From NCBI GenBank assembly GCA_049724395.1, contig JAUGWO010000172.1, positions 1 through 64,000 on the forward strand: 64,000 nt of DNA, written 5' to 3'. The notes under the pieces are model-generated. The model saw only the letters and a list, made by a program, of their open reading frames with translations. It searched no databases and was not told the DNA's origin. The translations under genes were made by a program, and so were the position numbers. Within the stretch, counting starts at the first letter, position 1. The number at the start of each line of letters is the position of its first letter. This DNA is from Spongospora subterranea f. sp. subterranea. Lineage: Eukaryota > Endomyxa: Phytomyxea > Phytomyxea > Plasmodiophorida. Below are positions 58,827 to 64,000 of the stretch, piece after piece.

Positions 58827-59330
58827 TTTTCAGATTGATTTTAATGATCGTTATGAAAATTGGACTCATCGACCAGCATGCTGCACTTTAGACGGCACCG
58901 ATTGCAAGATCAACGAACATCATCCGTTCAACAGGGGTTATTATTCCCATAAGCTAAATCACGCCGGCCTCCGATACGAGATTGCCATGGCGTTGGGAAC
59001 CTCAAAGATACTATGGTGGAACGGAGGTGTCCCCTGTGGTTCTCATCCAGATCTCGTGCTTGCCCAATCAGCATTTACTGACGTGCTGGATGATGACGAG
59101 AAAGCATTAGCTGATAAAAGTTACAGAGGCTGTGACAAATTTAGCACGCCTTTGGGAATCCGCAAACACCATATGCGATGAAATTCAACCGGCAGCATAA
59201 GCGCATTATGGCACGGTCAGAAACGATTAACAAACGAGTCAAACAATTCGCAGTTTTACTCTCTTGGAGACACAAGAAATGACACTTTGCATTTCAAGTC
59301 TTTTGGTGCAATAATGCAAATTATGCAGAT
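58827..59330 (+). pseudogene. Harbinger/DDE_Tnp_4-like transposase fragment
   Basis: An open stretch encodes LDGTDCKINEHHPFNRGYYS, then GLRYEIAMALGTSKILWWNG, PCGSHPDLVLAQSAFTDVLD and EKALADKSYRGCDK. This is the catalytic core of PIF/Harbinger-like (DDE_Tnp_4) elements: first Asp in DGTD, second in SHPDL, third in ADKSY. After 59181 a frame change leads to RIMARSETINKRVKQFAVL, the conserved C-terminal part, followed by stops. Only a partial, inactive copy remains; no terminal repeats were found. Confidence 0.8.
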
Positions 59331-60493
59331 AATGCTGAAAGAAGAGCCCTTGATGAGTTTATTGTTATAAAGCCACACTCACTCAAATTTGAATCAAAAT
59401 TTACATTTTTCGGATATTGGTCGCGATTACCGCAACTCCCTGGTAATCATATTCACATTGACGACATTGATGAATTAATTCACCAATCACGAGGTTTGAT
59501 AGTGTACTTACCTTTGTGGATGATATTGTGGTGGATGCCCTGCGGTACTCACCAATACAAGACTGCATTTACGTTGGTATTCCAGAAGCTACCGTGAGGA
59601 GGGTAATGCGCGAGGACCAGGCAAAGTTAGGTATTGCCGACAACGATGCCAGTATCAAGAAGAATACTACAGTAATTATGGGAATGTCTGGGGGTCCACT
59701 AAAACAGACTCCAAACATCTCGAGGGGCCTTTCTTTACCGTCGAGAAGGGCAGGGTCCGGATGCAGCGATTTCACACGTGTGATCAGATGGCGATAAAAT
59801 TGCCACATAGTCTGTCACGGCATTGTTTTTTTGTTACGAGTTACGACTGAACGACTCTACGCTTTGGACGTGAATGATGTGGCGGGAGTACCGACCGCAT
59901 CATGGGTAATCAATGATAATACCACTTCACTGCTGGCAGGAAAGAAGATAAGGAAACCAATAGCCGTTGAAATCCATCAGCAAAGAAAAGCGCATGCCGT
60001 ATTTCCACAGAAAGAAGGATTAAGTGAAGATGGGGCATCGGCAATGCGGCATGCTCTCTGCTTTGGCTGAAATTCTCTTTCATGTCAATTTTGTCCATAA
60101 AACCACCGGTGGGAATAATCACTTCTATTCCACATGTCGCCCCGATTCATAGCGGCTGTGGGGATTACGGAAAACTAACCCCCGTTTTCTACGAGCCAGA
60201 CCGCACGTATATGAATGCATGAACTTCCGCGTACCGTCCTCCTTGGGCTCGAAATTAGTATGACCCGTCATTTATGTCCAATCCAAATACCTCCAGTTTG
60301 GCAACATCGCGTTTTCGTCGCTTCCATGAGAAGGTGGTCGCGGTATTGTTTCGACCACCATTTTACCGCCCGATAAAACCCAACTGGTTGCGGATTAGTA
60401 TGATCAACTCTAAAACTACCAAGTGCCAACTGCAAAGCACTCGATTTATTGGACTGTTTTTCTATATATAGATATTGCCCCTATATGAGGCCA
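59331..60493. other. Unassigned region with anonymous ORFs
   Basis: Frames include plus 59516-59797 (GIPEATVRRVMREDQAKLGI, helix-turn-helix-like by eye), minus 59569-59808 (MWQFYRHLITRVKSLHPDPA) and plus 59831-60070 (LYALDVNDVAGVPTASWVIN). None could be named. Likely more transposon debris. Confidence 0.25.
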
Positions 60494-60615
60494 CAATGCT
60501 GTGCAACCCTTCCAGTGGCCAACATGACACGTCATCATTCGGTTTCTGTACCTCCCTCTTTATCGTCGCCTTCTCACTGTCCCTTCTCACTGTCTTTCAC
60601 CACAGGTTTCCTTCC

Positions 60616-62023
60616 ATGGAGGACGATTTCATTCCCGACCCCCTTCCAAACATTCGCCTTCTCGACAACTACCCGAACCCCTCAGGGGAATTGGACAATC
60701 TAGGTCTTCGCGCATATGAACTTGAGATTGCCGAACCTTTCCTGCTCGGATTCTACGAATTCGAACGTGATATAGAGCCAGGAAAGCCTTACTACAAGAT
60801 CGGCGATCTCATCTATCGCCGAATTGTGAAGTGGCCTCGCCATCTAGTTCCGGCCTGTCTGCTACCTGGAGCCAATATTGCTGACACTCCAGTCGCTGAA
60901 CCGGTGATCGAAGAATGGTGGACTGACTTGCTCGATGGACCGCTTACAGATAATCCATCAGACGAGACACTAGGGCGTCTGTCGGCCATATTTCCTAATG
61001 CAACCGGCTTCGATTTGCTTCGATGTCGTACTCATAGAGTCAGTGGGATTGGCGACAGTTTGGACGGCTATCTCTTTGTTGGCTACAAATAGCCACCAAG
61101 ATGTAATTGCTCATTACCCCAAAAGTCGTCATTATAATATTGTGGGCGGATTCGTAGCCAGAGCGTGTCTAAGATCCTATCAGAATGCTGCAGTGAATGC
61201 TCATTTCAGATTCCAAGAACCTCCCGCGGCCGGCTTGCCTGTGCAACCTCATACCCACGATCATGACAACGTCAAGATGCTACGTCCTGGATTTTGTTCG
61301 ATATCTCCGACCCATATTCGCTCTTGCGTTGGTATGCAGATCACAACGAGTGATTGCCGAAGTTATATTCTCAGTTCCTTACATCCACTGTTGCGAAAGC
61401 CTCAATCGAATCTTTGGGGAAGGCTTCGGCGTTGGCTGTTCTTCAAGACATCGCGGATGTTTGCCTCCAATGACGGCGCCAGGCTGGTTGGATTACCATT
61501 ATATCACGTATGCCAGAACAATCGTTTGAGAACGATGTATGGCTCGGTGGCTCGGATTGTTGAAGATGATACTAAAGGTCTCAACGATATGAACGACACT
61601 AGCGTTCACGACCTTGTTTTGGTCTCTCCGAGCGAAGGCGTTTCAGTCAATAACTCTGTCCACAACTTGAGTCTATCGGGTTTCGGTGATTTGATGCGAT
61701 TGCCATGGGACTTCTTACTTGAATCCCATCCTGAGCATCTAGGATTGTCCGGTGTCCGGATGAGGATCGTTTCAAAAGCAATCGTCACCTCTCGAGGCGT
61801 CAACATGAGGGGCGTCACGTGCCTGACCTCTCATCAAGCCAAAGATTTGTTCGAGTCATGTCAAAGCCCAGTATTCGACCCAAGGACTGGGACGGTTTAT
61901 TCAGTTATTAGATTCCTGAACACTGTTAGTGGGGAGGAGTCTTCGGAAAGCTACGAGGTCGTTCTCTTGCCATTACATAGTGTCATAGTCAATTCAGAAC
62001 TTACTCCCTCTGTTCGGAAATAA
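60616..62023 (+). pseudogene. Unknown gene, full-length copy with frameshift
   Basis: The frame from the Met at 60616 (MEDDFIPDPLPNIRLLDNYP) runs to a stop at 61092 caused by one extra A (GGCTACAAATAG against GGCTACAATAG in the minus copy). The reading frame then continues in another phase (NSHQDVIAHYPKSRHYN) to a stop at 62023, so the ancestral protein was about 468 residues. It is acidic at the N-terminus, with many Trp/Tyr, IEEWWTDLLDGPLTDN and HTHDHDNV, and no recognisable domain. In this copy an upstream in-frame Met (60475) would add a hydrophobic segment (FCTSLFIVAFSLSLLTVF). Either a real frameshift or a sequencing indel. Confidence 0.55.
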
Positions 62024-62073
62024 AGGTCCTGTTTGAATAAAGTGGGTGGATTAAGGTTATTTTCAGACAGCGG

Positions 62074-62811
62074 TCATCTCGTTGTGATCTGCATACCAAC
62101 GCAAGAGCGAATATGGGTCGGAGATAACGAACAAAATCCAGGACGTAGCATGTTGACGTTGTCATGATCGTGGGTATGAGGTTGCACAGGCAAGCCGGCC
62201 GCGGGAGGTTCTTGGAATCTGAAATGAGCATTCACTGCAGCATTCTGATAGGATCTTAGACACGCTCTGGCTACGAATCCGCCCACAATACAATAATGAC
62301 GACGTTTGGGGTAATGAGCAATTACACCTTGGTGGCTATTGTAGCCAACAAAGAGATAGCCGTCCAAACTGTCGCCAATCCCACTGACTCTATGAGTACG
62401 ACATCGAAGCAAATCGAAGCCGGTTGCATTAGGAAATATGGCCGACAGACGCCCTAGTGTCTCGTCTGATGGATTATCTGTAAGCGGTCCATCGAGCAAG
62501 TCAGTCCACCATTCTTCGATCACCGGTTCAGCGACTGGAGTGTCAGCAATATTGGCTCCAGGTAGCAGACAGGCCGGAACTAGATGGCGAGGCCACTTCA
62601 CAATTCGGCGATAGATGAGATCGCCGATCTTGTAGTAAGGCTTTCCGGGCTCTATATCACGTTCGAATTCGTAGAATCCGAGCAGGAAAGGTTCGGCAAT
62701 CTCAAGTTCATATGCGCGAAGACCTAGATTGTCCAATTCACCTGAGGGGTTCGGGTAGTTGTCGAGAAGGCGAATGTTTGGAAGGGGGTCGGGAATGAAA
62801 TCGTCCTCCAT
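62074..62811 (-). CDS. Unknown gene, truncated but open inverted copy
   Basis: This 245-residue open frame is nearly identical to the first ~244 codons of the plus-strand copy and lacks its frameshift. It ends after CVGMQITTR because the inverted repeat stops there, so the C-terminal half (present only in the plus copy) is missing. Whether it is expressed is unknown. The hydrophobic leader of the plus copy is out of frame here. Confidence 0.5.
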   Translation of the reverse strand: MEDDFIPDPLPNIRLLDNYPNPSGELDNLGLRAYELEIAEPFLLGFYEFERDIEPGKPYYKIGDLIYRRIVKWPRHLVPACLLPGANIADTPVAEPVIEEWWTDLLDGPLTDNPSDETLGRLSAIFPNATGFDLLRCRTHRVSGIGDSLDGYLFVGYNSHQGVIAHYPKRRHYCIVGGFVARACLRSYQNAAVNAHFRFQEPPAAGLPVQPHTHDHDNVNMLRPGFCSLSPTHIRSCVGMQITTR

Positions 62812-62925
62812 TGAAGGAAACCTGTGGTGAAAGACAGTGAGAAGGCGACGATAATGAGGGAGGTACAGAAAACGAATGATGACGTGTCACGTTGGCCAAC
62901 TGCCATTGGAAGGGTTGCATTGGGA

Positions 62926-63369
62926 CTACACACACTACAATCTCGTGTACAACCACAGACGAAGCACCTGTTGCCTTAGTCGCTAATTTTGAACGCATTG
63001 GGTTTCATCAGCATTCAGTTGTGACGCACGCTTCACCAATACGGCAGACAAACGGGCTAGTTCACGATGTTTGTTCATTTTAGTAGGCTGTTTGGTAATA
63101 TACTCTTTGTTGATTCGACGAAGGCAAAAAATTGATGTTTTTGCCTGTCAAAGATCGTGAGCCTCGTCGACCATGAAAGCTTTCATTCAGTGAAAGCGGT
63201 GTAGCACATCATTTTTAAAAATTTTAAATTTGTTTGCACTTCCCAGCGGAACGTTTACAGACGGGTCTTTCAGTTAAGCCCCATACTTGGAATGGTATCA
63301 GCCTTCGATTCCAATAATAGTACCACGATTGTTGCAGCTTATTTCACTGTCTGGTCAACTATTACAGCT
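62926..63369. other. Intergenic sequence
   Basis: No supported gene; short frames only. Confidence 0.35.
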
Positions 63370-63640
63370 GGGTTTGCTTGAGCTGGAACATCCAGAACTA
63401 ACAGAACTTGAGTTGGCACACATCCCATTACTTCTGTTGATACACCGCAATACTTGAGTTGGAACATGGCATTATTTGAGTCGGAACATGGCAATACTTG
63501 ATGTGGATCATCACATTACTGTATTTTGAGTCGATACTTGCGTTGATACATCGGTTTACCCGAGTCGTCACATCGCGCCCCTTGAGTTAATCCCATGACT
63601 TGAGATTTACGCTGCAATTGTCGAGTTGGATTTCTGCTGA
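63370..63640. repeat. Degenerate minisatellite (~22-30 bp unit)
   Basis: Variants of ACTTGAGTTGGAACATGGCA recur at least six times (e.g. TTGAGTTGGCACACATC, TTGAGTTGGAACATGGCAT, TTGAGTCGGAACATGGCAA, TTGATGTGGATCATCACAT, TTGAGTCGATACTTGCGTT), with unit length drifting. It lies in non-coding sequence near the window end. Confidence 0.7.
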
Positions 63641-64000
63641 AAATCTGAAACTAGAGCGTGAGTGGGTTTTGGGTTGGGACCTACTTTATTGTCATCTCGT
63701 AAAGAACATATTTTCGAGTCTCGAAAGATCAGTCTAGACTTACAGAGCATCATATAATTTTTTACCCACACAGCTTTACAGTCATGTATTTTTGTGTAGA
63801 CCATTTGCGGAAGGTTCCAGTGATCAATACATTACAAAAACAACAGTTTTGAGAAACGCATGTTTGGTTTCGGCAGCGAACGTTTTTTCAAGACGTCGAT
63901 TTCATCTTTTACAAGCAAAATGGAACTACAATTGTCTTTCACTGCTGCGATTCCGCCTACAATGAGGAACTGCGTGAAGAGTTTTGAACGTTTAAAGCAC
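63641..64000. other. Intergenic sequence to window end
   Basis: Nothing identified; AT-rich, with one 65-residue minus-strand frame lacking features. Confidence 0.3.

Larger units (their letters stand above)
60494..62925. repeat. Long inverted repeat (foldback) 5, ~850-bp arms
   Basis: Left arm 60494-61350 matches the reverse complement of 62078-62925 almost base for base, with a 727-bp spacer (61351-62077). Differences include a 13-bp duplication (CCTTCTCACTGTC) present only in the left arm near 60590, and one extra A at ~61090 in the left arm. Arms end abruptly at ATGCAGATCACAACGAG on the inner side. Each arm carries one copy of the same coding sequence, head to head. Confidence 0.95.

Noticed and set aside
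63370-63640. CRISPR-like array
   Set aside because: Units are degenerate, contiguous and lack regular spacers; a eukaryotic minisatellite is simpler.
1-64000. Bacterial or phage origin
   Set aside because: Introns, eukaryote-only families (NELF-B, ARMC9, Sfi1, PSMD9) and mitochondrial leaders exclude it.

Overview
This is a eukaryotic nuclear contig. Nearly every conserved gene is split by short GT-AG introns of about 48-75 nt, mitochondrial proteins carry targeting-like N-termini, and there are no bacterial operon features or ribosome-binding sites. Genes for an Sfi1-type centrin-binding protein and an ARMC9-type ciliary-base protein point to a flagellated protist. The window also holds a chromodomain-type Ty3/gypsy element, Harbinger-, pogo/Tigger- and hAT-like transposase remnants, and a secreted protein with a nuclear-localisation-like repeat. 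A zoosporic parasite fits this best, for example a plasmodiophorid (Rhizaria: Phytomyxea); that assignment is inference and I cannot exclude other zoosporic lineages.

Layout. (1) 1-9.6 kb is a repeat-rich end: two direct copies of a pogo/Tigger-like fragment (46-345 and 6998-7292) bracket a decayed minus-strand Ty3/gypsy element (302-4715) and a two-exon gene for a signal-peptide protein (5245-6810). An inverted repeat follows at 8024-8960. (2) 9.6-26.6 kb is a gene-dense block: an XPG/Rad2 DNA-repair nuclease with two RanBP2-type zinc fingers, a very long Sfi1-like gene, and on the minus strand NELF-B and the proteasome chaperone PSMD9/Nas2. (3) 26.7-31.1 kb is a transposon graveyard (hAT-like, Penelope-like RT, Gag-like, inverted repeat). 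(4) 31.1-40.3 kb carries citrate synthase, ARMC9, a large collagen-like protein and ISCA2. (5) 40.3-44.8 kb has two further inverted duplications and poorly resolved gene fragments. (6) 44.8-57.1 kb is a compact block: divergent actin-related protein, a membrane protein, a J-domain protein, two small proteins, an ankyrin protein, a Rad5/HLTF-type helicase and ribosomal protein uL14/RPL23. (7) 57.1-64 kb is repeat-rich again, with a Harbinger-like pseudogene, an 850-bp inverted repeat containing two head-to-head copies of an unknown gene, and a degenerate minisatellite.

Functionally the conserved genes cover DNA repair (XPG, Rad5/HLTF), cytoskeleton and cilium (Sfi1, ARMC9, ARP), transcription pausing (NELF-B), protein quality control (PSMD9, J-protein), mitochondria (citrate synthase, ISCA2) and translation (uL14). 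They are not a pathway cluster; they are ordinary housekeeping genes packed with intergenic gaps of roughly 60-150 bp between repeat islands. The most unusual features are the recurrence of five long inverted duplications (foldbacks) of gene fragments in 64 kb and the candidate secreted nuclear-targeted protein set among transposons. Exon boundaries were read by eye and several genes have unresolved frame changes, some next to homopolymers.
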